Notes: a model not told the origin generated them from the sequence alone. Positions 27,601-42,600 are shown, numbered from the stretch's first letter. The stretch: 64,000 bases of DNA from Tanypteryx hageni (GCA_028673005.1 CM054116.1:146937173-147001172), one strand, 5' to 3'. Numbers and translations: made by a program.

Positions 27601-30600
27601 GAGTAAGTTCGTCAGCGTGGTCGCGTCGTCATCGTAATGGAGGAGTTGGGGATTGTGATCTTTGCGGTTAATGGGTGGAATATGCACATTGCTAGAATCT
27701 TAGCTGTAATGGCGGTATGGAGTCGTCAAAATAGGAATCGGGTAATTATAGAATGAAAATTCTGGAAAAGTGCGCATACTAATTATTATTCTTTTAATAT
27801 TTTGGCGAATGAAAATGTGACCGATTAGTATGCATTGAAAGGCTTAAATTGTTTTATATATTTAAAATTCTAGTTTAAATTTTACTAAATATTTTTCCGT
27901 AGCAAATTCGAGGCATGTATTGCAACAGCCGACTAAAAACTTTTCTGCTGCAGTTCGTTAGATGTCCACATCTGAATTTTAGAAAGCATTTTCGGTAAGA
28001 GGTACTGGTTTTATTGGATTTTATTATATTTTATTGTCTATAAGGATTTTACGACTAATTTTATTGTTTCAGAATAACGAGAAATAGTTTTGCTGAATTG
28101 CGCCGAATATTATACCCTGAGGATTATACCGGATGGAGTACAGAAATAGAACTAATGTTATTTCTATGCTGGCTAGGATCTGCTGTATCCTATAGAATGG
28201 TGTCCCTGGCATTTGGAATACCGAAATCGACAGTGTGCGATATCATTCACAGGGTGCTTGACAGAATAATTTTGGTTCTGCCAAGTATTATTTGCCATCC
28301 TGACGCCATCGACTTACAAGAAAATGGAAATAAATTTGCTGAACTTGCTGGCAATGCTGCATTCAGTCATGTTGCTGGATGCATTGATGGATGCCACATT
28401 CGTGTCTTGTGTCCCAAAGCCGTCCAAAGAGATTATTTAAATAGGAAGTTATTTTATTCAATAAGTTTACAAGGTGTTTGCGATTTTAATAAGAGATTTA
28501 TTAATGTGTTTTGTGGCTTCCCTGGTTCAGCCCATGATTCCAGGATACTGAGGAACAGTCCTCTCTATTTAAATGGAGTTTTCCCTCCAGAGGGTTATAC
28601 CTTATTGGGGGATTCAGGCTATCCCTGTTTGGAGAACCCCATAAGGATAATCACACCATATAGGGATCCACAAAATGAATCGGAAATAGAGTTTAATAGT
28701 TTGCTTTCAAAGTGTAGAATTAAAGTGGAACACACTTTTGGCATGATGAAGGTCAGGTGGAGGACTGTATTCCACAAAGCTCTGGAAGTTAATGTAAAGA
28801 CAGCAGTAAAAGTGATAGCGGCCTGCTCTGTTATGCATTATATATGCATAGCTGAAGGAGACTTGATACAGAATATCGGTAATGTACCAGCTCTGCAGCC
28901 ACGTCGAGGCCATGTTATGGAAGGGAATGGATTTGATTTAAGAAATACATTACTAGAGGAATATATATATAATAGACAGTAAAAGATTTTAATTTTAGTT
29001 TCATTTTTGGAATGAAGATTGTCATCATTGGTTATATATGCAATGAAGTGCTCCCTGGTAATATATATATGTAATACATGTTTGTCATTTTATTACACAA
29101 GCACCACTGCTCTTTGGCAGCTTGATTGTGCGTGATGCTGAAATTGCATTTACTAACATCATTAATTTAATTTCTTTTTAAATGATATGAGGAAATTACT
29201 AATAACTTAACAAGAGAGGGGATAATTTCATAAACTATTTTAATTTAAAAATAATCTTTTTGTATAAACAAGTATGAAAATTAAAAGTAAAGTACTCCTT
29301 TAGCCAAACAATTAGAGGGTTACAACACGCAATGCATTTCACCCACAAGGTGGGCATCGTCTGAAGATGCCCACCTTGTGGGCAAAATGCATGTAATCCT
29401 CTAATTGTTTGGCTAAAGGAGTACTTTACTTTTAATTTTCATACTTGTTCATACAAAAAGATTATTTTTAAATTAAAATAGTTTATGAAATTATCCCCTC
29501 TCTTGTTAAGTTATTAGTAATTTCCTCATATCATTTAAAAAGAAATTAAATTAATGTTAGTAAATGTAATTTCAGCATCGCGCACAATCAAGCCACCAAA
29601 GAGCAGTGGGGCTTGTGAGCGCCAGGTTAGGAACTCTTGTTATAGACCATCGAATAAATTGCTATGTATTACTATAGATGCAATTCATAAATAACAAATA
29701 AATAAATGACATCTGGTTTGCTAATGTATCAAGATATTGTAACATTTTTGATTTGATGTGCCAAGTTAACTGCAAAAACAATTCCATAGACAAAATTTTT
29801 TCAATTAACAGCATAATTGTTTAAATAAAAATAACTAAGTATGGCTAGATAAAAATGACTAATTTACTAACAAATTAATTTAACTACCAATTCTGGTGAA
29901 AAATATTTACAATAGAAATTTTGTGGGGCAATTCAGTTAGTTACCACCCTTGGTAAGATTGAGGTGCAAAATAACTTAGTAGTCTGAGGGTTAAACAGAA
30001 TAGCTTGGACCTAGGAAATGCCATGCCATAGGAATTCATAAACAAAAAATATTTATTTTTAATAGATTTATTTTTTTTCAATATGATGAACAAGTCTATT
30101 CAACAGCTCAAGATGAGCCCTCTCTTGGCCAACAAGCTCCTCCAACATTTCTTCCACTCCTGCCCTTTTCCTCTTTCTGGAATATGTAGTGGAGATGATA
30201 CCCCAAAAGAAGGTAAAGAGGATGAAGGGGAAACAGTGGGGTCAAAGGTTTGGGAAGATGATTGAGGAAAGGGTTGGGCAGGTGGCTGGAAAGATGGTGT
30301 AGGGGAGTCAGAGGATATAAGGAGAGGATGATGTATGATAGGTCTTTGGCCCAGGTGCTCATCCAACACCTTGAAAAAAGGCCAGGAAATTGGGGTATCA
30401 TCTCCATCTTCCCAACCCTGGCCAGTTTTGGGCCTCTTCAATTCCTGTTTGTAATAATATGAAACATTTTCACAAGCAATTTCATAAATAGTACTCATAA
30501 TTGTATCAAGACATACTTGAAATCACATACCTTATATTTCGTCAATAAATTCTGCCACTTCTTCTTAATTTGTTCCACATTCACCTTATTGACTAATTCT

Positions 30601-33600
30601 AATTCTTGTACTATCTTTCTGTAAAAAAAGAAAATAAAAAATATTTAAGATTCTCTAATTTAAAAATAAGTTTCATATTTTAGACATTTTTTAGGTTTCA
30701 TTTCCTCAACTGTTTAATTAAACTCATTATCATTATAAATAGCTTCTTCTTACATATATAAGATATATATAGGATATATCATATAAAACCAAAGGTACAT
30801 TGAGAAGTGCATCAGAGCTGAAATTTGGCATAAATATAGATCGTCGGTTACTACCTCCGGGAAAATACGAAATTTCAGAAAAAGTTATTTTTAAGGGATG
30901 TTTTTGACCCCAAGTCCAATTTTAAACACCGATAAGAAAGGCAATGAAAACTGCAATGCTATATAAATTTGCTTCTTTAAATTGTTTACAATTAAGATAT
31001 AAAGTCAGGACATACACCAAACTATGGAATAAGGTATGAAGTTTTCATTCGTTTATAGATATTTTTAGATTTTATAAACATTAGGCTTAGATTCTGAACA
31101 TTTTCCTGAAACTAACATATGACTCAACCAACGAAAAACAATTACACATGTTATTTGTAAAACGAATGAACAGGAATGTTACTTCTCTTTGATACAAATC
31201 TTATGATATAATATTAACGTTATAAAACTTATAATTATTATAAGAAAACAATAGAAATAACTGAAAAAACATTTCTATAAATTATAGCTATGGTGTTTAC
31301 TTCTGGTTGTTCTATTAATGAATGGAACTAATAAAGTTATCAACAAGTCTCAAGTGCCGTTCGGAAATACCGAAGAACTGTTTATTTTGAGATTGTTGTT
31401 TCAAATTTCACGCTATGGATTAAAATATACATAATTTACAATGTCCAACCGTACTTACTCATACGCTGCCTTCGCCACGTTTCTTTTCCCCGTGAATTTT
31501 TTGTCATCCTTAATTCTCATGGCAATAAACTTTAATGTTAAATCATCCGTCCCTGAAGAATAAATACATAGGTATTTATTTATTATATTAAAGTATTTCA
31601 TAGTTCAAGATTCGCGAGATAAACGTGGTAGTATTTTAATACTAAGTTGTAGTACGTAATTTGTATTTATTTATAATAAATGCAACGCTTTATTAGGTAA
31701 TTTGGTTCTTTAATTTAAACTTATAACTTCACAATTTAATATAATCTCATTTAAAAGATGCACAATGATTGTACTTGCATTTAAAAGTTCCCTTTCCGTC
31801 CATGACTTGAAGACTCCTATCAAGTTCACTTTCAAGACTGCACTTCCTCTGGCTACGGTCTTAGACTTCCGCTTCCGACTTCGATCTTGCATGCTACGAT
31901 TTCAGACAGACTTCGGGTATTTCCGGAAGAGGTGAAAGTCCACTACCTACAAGGCCAAGCATGCTATCTAGCCAGAAGTGTACATTTCGGACACGGCTTT
32001 AGTCTTGATTGTGACATAAACGGCTAGGGCAACTAGTGTCTCTTCAAGCTAAGTTTTTTAAATTGTTAATTTTCTTATGTATTGATAATTTTACATTAAG
32101 ACTGAAAAAAGTAGTGTTAGTCTTGATTGTATTTCGAAGACAATTGCCATTTCGAGAAATCTTAATTCAGTGGCTCAGAAAGCTCGAGAAGAGCTAATTC
32201 AAGATATAAAATCCTACATAAGTACAATAGGGGGTGGGATCATGTTGGACTTGTGAACAGATAATTACAAAAATGTCATTTATTATGGGATCACATTACA
32301 CTATGTAAAGAATGCTATGCAATGTTATGCAATCGTGTTCTGTGCACTAAACATTATGATCCTGAGGAAAAGAAAACTGGCGAGTATATAAGGGAGGAAT
32401 TCTTGCTACTTATAAAACAAAACGGTGTCTATTGTAACTTGAAGAATTTTACTTTAGTCAGTGACCATGGAGCAAATATTAAAGCTGCTTTGAAAATTTT
32501 CAATAAAATCAATTGTGCGGCACAATTAATAAATAATGTTGTAGATATTTCTATTTCTTCTAATGAAACATCATTTGCTTTAATTCAGAAGTGTAGAAAA
32601 ATTGTGAAATACTTTAAAAAATCAGGCTTACAAGGTGAGCTCAAATCTACTTTGAAAGGAGACATCAAGACACATTGGAATTCAATTCTTCGTATGATCT
32701 CTTCAATACTTGAAAATTGGGAGGTTATTTAAAATATTTTAATTGAAAAAAAGAGGAGTGATATGATTTGTGATGTTGAAAAGAAAGATTTATTAGATTT
32801 AGTAGAATACCTCAATCCATTCCAGAAAGCATTGATTGAATTGGAAGGAGAAAAATATGCAACAATATTTTTGGTTTACTTGTAGGATTTGAAAATAAAC
32901 GATCGTTAGAAATAGGTTCAACAGAATCTAACATCATGAAACTTTTAAAAACTTCAGGTAAAACTTACTATTAAGAAAATGTGGAAATTCAGCACATTCA
33001 TAAAATTTCTGTTTTTCTTCACCCACTTCTAAAGAGTTTGAAAATGTTAAAAACTGAAGAAAAGTATTAAATTTATGAGAAAGTTAAAGTAAGTATTGAT
33101 AACATAAAAAGGAGAAGGGATATGAAATCTAATCTGTTACACCAAATCCGTGTATGCTTGTAGAGCAACCGATGAAAAGATATAAAATATCAGACACCTT
33201 AGTTCAATTTATGGATACAGACACTGTAAATGATCATATTTCTCCAGACGAATTGACTGCATATATCGACTTAAAACTATCAGACGACATAACTAATAAT
33301 TTTGATTTGATGAAATGGTGGGATAAGCAAAAGAATTGTTTGCCAAATTTAAGTATTTTAGCGAATCGTATTTTTGCAATACCATCAAAGAGGTGTTTTT
33401 CATTGACGGGACATATTGTTAATGAAAGAAGAAGCAGTTAACGTCCCGAAAATGTGGATGATGTCCTATTTTTAAATAGTCATTCTAAATCTCAGGGTAC
33501 TATTAATTAATGTTTCCTTTTTTCAATTAAATTATTTTGTAAAATTTGTAATTTTTGTAAAAATAAATTTTAGATACTTTAAATACCTCTTTCAATCTTA

Positions 33601-36600
33601 AAAATTAATGTTTATGTACAACTGCATTTCATTTTAATTTATACAAAATAAATGACTGACTCAGAAATAATATCTTTATTTTTTCACCATTTCTTGCTAC
33701 GGATTTGTGTCTCGAGGACTAGACAGTTAAAAAATATGGGTCGGCTCGGACAAGTAGACCTGTGCAGGTGTGAGCCTGCAGGTACGGGTCAGGTGCGGGT
33801 TAGTATTCTGCGGGTACGGGCTAGTAGTCTGCGGGTACGGGTCCGGTACAGGTTAGTCTGCGGTGAGAAATTAGGCCAAAATCTTTTTTCTGTTTTGACA
33901 GTCTGTTAAAAGGGATTCGAGTAAATATGGTACAGTAAAATTCAGTTATAATGCGGGTCTCGGGAGATGAAGTTTACCCCCGCGTTATCGGCAACCCGCG
34001 TTATTACGGGAAGCTTTGTGGGGAATAATTAAAAACCTGTAAAACTAAATTTTATAACAAATTTATTTTCAAAATACAAAAGTAAGTGATGTTTAATGAT
34101 CCACGTGCATGCCCTACTTTAACGGGAGTTATTAAAATACTCCGATGTTTTCTTTTGGCGGAACAATTGATGGCGTTTATTTGTCACATACGTCTTAATG
34201 TTTTGCAAATGTAAAAGATGGAGATGATCGCAATCGCTCTGTCTCTCTAACCAATCCATCACTTCACTGATGTTCTCCAATACTTTTCCTATTTTCGGGA
34301 TTTCAAGCTCGCATTCGTCTTCTACTTCTTCACTATCGCTCTCATCTTCTGATAAAAAAACTGTTCTTCCGCGGCTCTGGACTGCAGCCACAATTTCTTC
34401 ATCTTTCTTATGGGCAGCTACAAGAGTTTCATTATCTTCATGCATCGAGATCATTTACTTGTAGAGTGCAATCAGCAAAAACATTTGAAGCTTCACGCTC
34501 GTCTTCTTCCGTAAAACCCAAAAACTCGTCTTCATCTTCTATGCTATCGTCCGCTGCCGCTACGCACTTCAACCAGATATTTTGAATTGCAGAAGAACTT
34601 ATGTTCTTCCATGCCAATCCGACATTGTAGGCCATATTCTTCAGAGTGACCGTTTTCAGGAATTGTTGTACTTGCAGTTCTGCGTTTATGACAGCAGTGA
34701 GCAATTCCCGCTGGTAGTAGGCTTTAAATGCTCTGATAATCCCTTGATCCAAGGGCTGGATAATGGCAGTGGTATTTTTTGGTATAAACATAGCTACAAT
34801 TTTCCATCTCTTGATTTCAAAAACTCGGAAGAAGGATGTGCAGAACAGTTATCCAGCAGAAATAGTGCTTTTTCTTCCAATTTTTTTGACTGTAAGTGAC
34901 TCTTTACCGATGGTACAAAATCTTCATTGAACCACGATATGAAAACATCGCGAGTCATCCAGGCATTCTTACTGTTTTTATAAATGACTGGTAGAGATGT
35001 CAAATTAACGTGCTTGAAACACCGAGTACTTTGGTTTTTACCAATACAGAATGGTTTTAATTTGTGACTTCCTGATTTGATAGTGCAGAGTAATAAAGTC
35101 ACCCTTTCTTTGCTCATTTTCATACCGGGTTTATTTGCCGACTTCTTAATATATAGCAACTTTGTTGGAAGCATTCTGTAGTAGAGTGTAGTTTCTTCAC
35201 AATTATACAATTGCTCTTCAGTGTACTCACCCTCATCGATCATCTTGCATAAAGTTCCACAGAACTCTCTTGCTGCTTCACTGTCATTGGAACGAGATTC
35301 TCCTATGCTGACTTGCACTATCCCGTGACAAATTTTCCACCTCAACAACCAGCCAATAGAAGCAACAAAATCATCTGCGCTGCCAATTTGCTTATTAAAT
35401 TTAACTGCCTGTGCTGGTAAAAGTGGCCCAGATAATGGAACACCTTCACTGCGCTTCTGAGCAAACCACGTAAACAAACATTCATCCACAATACTTGCAT
35501 CACTTAATCTGGCCTTTTTTCTATCGGGGCCTATTTTGTCATCCACTTGATCAACGAATGATCGTAATTTGTCTTTCTTTCATCCAACCACGAATTGTTC
35601 CTTCAGGAACACCAAACTCCCGGAATTAGCTTGCTTTTGAATCACCGCGTTTCACCCTGTTGATTATGCTCAACTTTTCTTTAATTGTGTCAGTTTTCCT
35701 TTTGGTAGGTATCGTTATAGCCCTAAAATCGACGAAAAATACGTGTAATCATGAGTCACCAACGACCGGATAGATACGATCGCTTGCAGTAGCGCCGTCG
35801 GTAGGCGCATCGAGTTAAAATTCGCTACAAAGTTACTATGTAACTACTAACGAAGAAAATAAATGGAATCATTTTGGGGGACACGGCACAACCCGCGATA
35901 TATCCAAAACCGCGGTTAAATGAGGCGCATTATAACCGAATTTTACTGTATATGTAAACTGCAGTTAAATGAGGTGCGTTATAACCGAATATTACTGTAT
36001 ATGTAAACTAGAGGAGGACGAATGCAAAATTTTCTCGAATCCTTCATATAAGAATAATAAGAAGAAAAAAGAAAAAACTTTTACTTAAAATTAACAGTTT
36101 TTAATTAAAGAAAAATTTGAAATCTGCGTTTAATGAAAAATAAATTTAAGAATACAGTTTTTAAAAATACACCTATATTTATTAAGAAGATACAAATGAA
36201 ATTTTGTTAATGAAGTACATAATTAAAACTCTTGAATCTTGAGGTTCATTTTCTCAACATAATTTGAGAAAAATATTTGAGTATCAGTTCAAATTTTTTG
36301 CATTTTTCCAAAACCTTTTTAAATCAAAGCAAGTGTAGAGGGGAGAGTATTATTTCAAGAGTTAACATAGATAAACACTAAACATGGAACACTAAATTCT
36401 CTCTAGAAAATTAAGAAAAATCAAAAACTTGTTTATTTTAATAGTTCATAAAAGTACTGAACACTGAACACTTTTAGGACAATCTAAAAGAGCAGAAATC
36501 TTCAATGGAGGTTTTTATTTAAGAAAACTAGCATTCGAACTCGCTCTGGGTCGCCACGAGGTGATATTGGTGATCCAGGTACCACTGAAATTGCAACAAT

Positions 36601-39600
36601 CGCGTTCTTTTTTAATGAACGCCTCAATTGGACGTCAGTAAAACTAATCTTTCCAAAATTTTGAGTTAAATTGTTTAACGGTTTTTTAGGTTAGGATTCG
36701 AAAGATTCGAATGACGAAAAAAGCGCGAAGATTCGAGTTTTCGAATCTCGAATCTTTTTCGCAGGATTCGAGGAATCGAATGTCCCATCCCTAATGTAAA
36801 TCATATTTATACCGAATCAGCCAAACAGGAGTGCCACAATTACAAATTAAACTCTTTCAGTAATTAAGGATTTGGAAGGAATTGGCTGAATGGATTTCAA
36901 TTAAATTTTGTATATAAGATTTGCACAACATATCATAATGAAATCAAGATATTTATAGCGGAGCTAAGGAGCAGGGCTACCACAGTAAAAAGTACAATAA
37001 TATTTATTTTACATGTATTTCTAGATAACTGACCTAACGGATTTTAAACAAATAAGGTGTATATAATTTTAATATAAATAAATAACCAAAATATTTCAAC
37101 TGGATCAACTAAACAGGGCTACCACAATATCAAGGTTAGAACTTTTCTGTAACTACAAACCGAAACAGTGGACTTGGGTTCAACCCCACTTTTTTTTTCT
37201 TTCCATGAAATGTCATGAATTTCTTTAATATGTTATTTTTTACTTTACAGACTCTACTATTATTTAAGGTTTTACACAAAAATATGCGTAATCTTTAGGA
37301 AAATTTTATTTCTCGTAAACATGGAACATTTCTGATGTAATGATTAAATGATTTATGTTTTGTATTTCCTTCCAAAATTACAAATTATTATTAACTAGTG
37401 CTACCCGCAAAACATTTTGCGAAGTCAGTCAGAAATCTGCATGTTTAAAAGTAATAATAGCCAATTTCTCCATATAAAATTGGACAACTGATATTTTGAA
37501 TGTCATGTTTATTTTTATAATTTATGTGCAATTTTAATTGTCCCTTCCATACGAAAAAGATCACATTCCAGTACTGAGATAAATAAGATTTTTTTCTTTT
37601 GGTCAATCATTAAAAATTGTCACAGTCCACACACTGTTTACTGAATGATAATCTTGAATTATTAATGTTGCAATCTATTAATGTTGACATTGCTACAACT
37701 AAAATTCTGTTGCTTCATAAACAGCGCAAAGTGGATAACACAATTATTTTGCCTATTTGAAGGCTTAATAGATGCTAATTCAATCGGAGGCAACAATGTG
37801 GGTCTCCTTGGTAACACCCGGAAAGAGTACGAGAAAGCCATAAAATTTCAAAAAGAAATGCGTTTTTCTGATAAATTATTCCGTGTAACATTAAAACTGC
37901 AAGAATAAGATATTTTATAGTTTTAACCATCAAATAAAGGAAAAATGGAGAAATTCGGTCCATATTTACATATTTTTATGAATTAAAAAAATAAACCTTG
38001 CACCTTGAAAAATCGAAACTCCTGTGTAAACATATGGAAAAATATAATCGTCTCCTGGAGTCAAATCTGGGACACTTCGGTAATTGTAAATAGTTTTCCC
38101 GGGGTCTCCAAGTTTGCAGAAACAAAATGGCGTTTACAGCATTTCTATGACAAACTGTTCAAGAGGTAAAAGGGGAGATGGATGGACAGACAGCTGGACA
38201 CACATTTAGTAATTATATATAAAGATAATAATAGTATTTTAGGATATCATTTCTTTTCATGTTATCATGCACAACTTCTGATTTAATTAAAATGGTTTAT
38301 TTAATGAATTCAAGAATGTCAATTTTACGCTTCTTTTTAGCCTTAGTTAGCAACATTACATTACGAGAAATAAAATTTTCTTGAAGATTACTCATATTTT
38401 GTGTAAAACCTTCAATATTAGTACAGTCTGTGAAGTAAAAATAACGTATTAAAGAAATTTATGACATTTCATGGAAAGAAAAAAAAGGGATTGAAACCAA
38501 GTCGGCTGTTTTGTATGCCAGGATTCTAGCCACTCACCTAAACCACATGATACAATGATTGCTCTCGTTGAATAGACTTAATGGCCAAGTGGGTTTCTTC
38601 ATTACAGTGTTGCCACATCAACGTTCACTTTAACCATGTTTTCCGCAAAATCTATGCGTTGGTGGAAATTTTTGCAAAGAGCATTAGCTCCTTAATTTTT
38701 GTCAAGTAATTGCGTGGTGGAGTCCATGTCCACGAATTTTTCATCACCCTGTATATTGCATATGTCCGATAAAGTTTAACAAAGTGCTCGTTGAATGAGT
38801 CTAAATTTAATAAAGGGCTCGCGCAAGCCCCTTCGAGCCCCCTCCAGCTCACCCCTGGACTATGACATTGAATTGTAAAATGAGGAATATATAGTTACTT
38901 CTGTATGGTGAGTTGCTCACCTAGCAGGCTTGATTTCAAAACATGGAGTGGAAGAAAAAACTTGGTCTACAAAAATTACAAACATTAGAAAGATTATAAA
39001 AAATTGCGCACTCTACCTTATGTGAATGCTGTCAAGAATAGAAAATAAGAAGTTCAAACTAGGACTAATGCAGACTGGTTTCCCAAAGTTGACATCCCAA
39101 ATTGATAACATATATTGACAGAAAATGTTTCAGTGTGTGTTATTCATTCCAAGGAATTATATGATTGGGACTGCTTTTAAAATGGTTGTCAGTTAGTTTT
39201 GAATGTTCTCAAAAGATTGCAGGACAATGCAATACCTCACATCGATTACAGCACTCCAATGTAATACTTAAAATTTCGGTCTTAACTCATAAAGAACAAT
39301 GTGTGATTATTCGATATTTGCATCTCATGGAGAAAAACTCCTATTAAAATTCATTGGGAAATATCAGAAGTGTGTCCTGAAGGCCTTATGGATGTAAAAA
39401 ATGTGCATAGCTGGGTGCATAAGTTTTGTGAAAGACAGGAGTCTTGCGAGAACGAAGCACATGAACCAAGACCTCGAAGCAGTCGTTCTGAGGCCAACAT
39501 ATGCCGGGTTGAGGAAATGGTTTTGGGTGACAGGAGATAAACAGTGGATGAAATTGCAACATCTACAGGCAATTCTGTTGGCTCTGTGCATACCATTCTT

Positions 39601-42600
39601 CATGAAGATCTCAGAATGAGCAAGATGTCTGCCAGGTGGGTTCCAAGGCAGCTTTCCCAGGAACAAAAAGACAATCATGTCAAGTTTGTGAAGCAATGCT
39701 CACACAACAAAATTGAGGTTATCTCACATCCTCCATACTCCCCTGACCTTGCACCTAATGACTTTTGGTTGTTCCCGACAATGAAGGATGCTCTTCATGG
39801 CAGAAGATTTCCTAGCCGACAAACAGCTGCCTGAGCCATTTACCAGTGGGCCAAACACACCTCCAAAGAAAGCTTGGCCACAGCTTGTAGGAGACTTTTT
39901 TAAAAAGTGACTTAAGTTTCATATCTGTATCTTGTGTACTTTTTGAGAAATAAATTTGGAGACCTTATAACTTGAATGCACCTTGTATTTTTTAAATAAA
40001 CAAATTTAATAAATGTTACTGTTTGTACGCTGATATGTCTGGAACAGCTGGCCATTGCTGAAGGGTAGTCAAGCAGAAAAGAAAATGACCCATTTGTTTA
40101 CTCATCTATGCTCATGCTGTTTGGTAATAATCATCTCCATGGCAACAATCTGATAAAATGCGATTTAAAATGCAAAAATGCTGTTTTAGTAGAAATTAGA
40201 GAAAATATGATCAATTATTGAAATTTGGTGATAAGAATTAGAATCTACATTCTTTTTCCCTTAGAACAGTACAAACCTTGCTCCAATATCACAATTTTAA
40301 GGTATTTTAAAGTATTAAAGAAAACATCTATGGATGATGGATTTGAGATTTCCTATGTAAAACAAATAGGAAAAATACATTCCTGGAATTGAACCCGAGA
40401 CTTCAATCTTCACCAAATAAAATATAGCCCGGAGGTGGGTCCTGTCAGCATGAGCCTCATATAACTCATATGTGCTACACAAAAAGACAAATGGTAAAAA
40501 GATGCACTTTGATGACTTTAGAGTGATGCTTGCAGGAAAAAATCCTGGAAAATGTAATTATGCCGGAGTACAGGAGGAGGGGTCGTCCAGTTTCTGATCT
40601 CTCACCTATGAGATTTCAAGCAGATAATTGGGATCATTTCCCAAATCACATACCACCCAACCCTGTCAAAAAGAATCCATCCCGTATCTGTGTAGTCTGC
40701 AAAGCACAGGGAAAGAAGAGTCAAAAGCAGATGGGAATGTGAGGAATGCCATGTTGCCCTTCACCTGCCACATTGCTTCAAAATATATCACACCAAATCA
40801 GTCTAAATAGTATAGTTTATGATAAAACACATAAATTACCTTAGAATGAGAATGGTTGAGTAAAATAATGTCGGTATGAGACTAAATTCTATTGCAACTA
40901 CTTATCAGTATTTTAACATTTGTTTTTAGATTGCTGACTCGTTCGATTTGGCATTTCTTGGCAACCACTTACTCCATCTCATAAAAATTTTCTAACAAGA
41001 ATGTCTGTACTAATGTATTTAAGATATAGTTTATATAATTGGTAAATCTCATATGATTGCAATTTTATACAATTTGTTTTAAAAAATTGACCTTTCACTA
41101 TTGTTGATATTATTGTTTATTTATATATTTTAAGACAACATAAACTACATAATGCAAATAATATGTATTATTCTAACAAAATGTAAACTTTCTACGTGAT
41201 TGTTTAATAAGTTTTCCAGAAATGTGTGATTATGTATTTAGCAATTAAAAAAATAAATAAATCGTAATTCAAGCACAGAAATCCACGAAAAAAATAATAA
41301 GCCAATGGCTTAACAGAGGAATCCGACGAAGTTATCACATGAATTTTAAAATAGTCTTAGCTAAATCGGTGTTGTTAAAATTTACCGGAAATGAGAAATC
41401 AAGGATAACTGTTAGGCTTGCAGTCATGGCTGACGGGTGAAAACTGACTCCCTACATAATTTAAAATCATAAAAGGATGCCTAAGGAAAAATTACCACCA
41501 GGTGTAATCTTTCACATGCAGGAGAAGGGGTGGATGAACAAGGAACTTGTGTTAGATTGGCTGAAGGTTTTTTGGGGTCGCGTTATATTCAAGGTTTAGT
41601 TTTTTCTTGAAAAACATTCCAAAAATCTTAGGTCTCATTATATTCGGGGTTGCTTTACATTTGGGACTATACTGTAATAGTGTTTGAAAACATTTGTCAT
41701 CGGTGCTACATTAGCATGAAAGAATGTTTTGCAGTAAAACATCATTACTTTGATATTGAATAGTTTGAAGTAAGGTGTAATTTTAAATTATGATATTTAC
41801 CAGACCAACCCCACAGGATTTAACATGGATATGAATATTTGTAAATTTCTCAACAATAAAATTCCAAGTCGGGTTCAGATCCAGTGACTTTGACTTTCAG
41901 AGTTTGTTTACTTTGATGATATTCCAACAAAATGTTAGCTGTTTGATGGTTTTAGTGCTGAAAATTAAATTCATTCTCTTGTTCAACTACTGACTGTAGT
42001 CCTGATATTCTATGCCTTATTGAGTGCATAAAAAGAGCCCTTGCACCATGCAAAATGGCATTGTTTCTTTAAAATGTGACATTTAGTAGTCATTCATATT
42101 ATTTCCAGCCATATACTGTTTCTCCTTAGCACTTTAGTAAATAGAAAATTTTGTGAGAATAACAAAACATGCAGTTACCACAAAACTTCCTCCATCTGCT
42201 AAAAACTTTTTCATTCACAAACACAATGGTGACATCATTAATATTCAAGCATGAGAGGTTGAAATTTCTAAGCCATTCATCTGACATCCTTCAAATTTGC
42301 TATGTTGACATGGGAAGATCTAACACAGGTAAAAATATCTAAAAGTTTCTTCTAAATGTCCCTGGTTTGGCCTGAGCTTTGAAATTCTATTTGTCCTAGA
42401 AAATATCCAGAAATATAAGCAAGCCGTTTTTTATTATCATTTTAAAATATGTTAGAATCAACCTATGGAAACATGAACAGTTGTATAAAACTCCTTCAGC
42501 CAAAAAATTGTAGGGTAAGCCCTATGCATTTCGCCCACTTAGTGGGCGAAATGCATAGGGCTTACCCTACAATTTTTTGGCTGAAGGAGTTTTATACAAC

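Larger units (their letters stand above)
28990..30095. other. Harbinger spacer between the convergent genes
   Basis: Besides the foldback, only AT-rich sequence. I recognise no further gene. Confidence 0.5.
27428..31998 (+). mobile_element. PIF/Harbinger transposon, apparently complete
   Basis: 24-bp terminal inverted repeats start agccgcatccgaaatgtgca at 27428 and agccgtgtccgaaatgtaca (complement) at 31998, with 3 mismatches. They are flanked by the 3-bp TTA duplication (27425-27427, 31999-32001) typical of this superfamily. It carries two convergent spliced genes, a HARBI1-like nuclease (plus) and a Myb/SANT-like protein (minus), and a foldback insertion between them. Confidence 0.93.

Noticed and set aside
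34582..34899. Plus-strand open frame across the Tigger
   Set aside because: Antisense shadow of the transposase on the minus strand.
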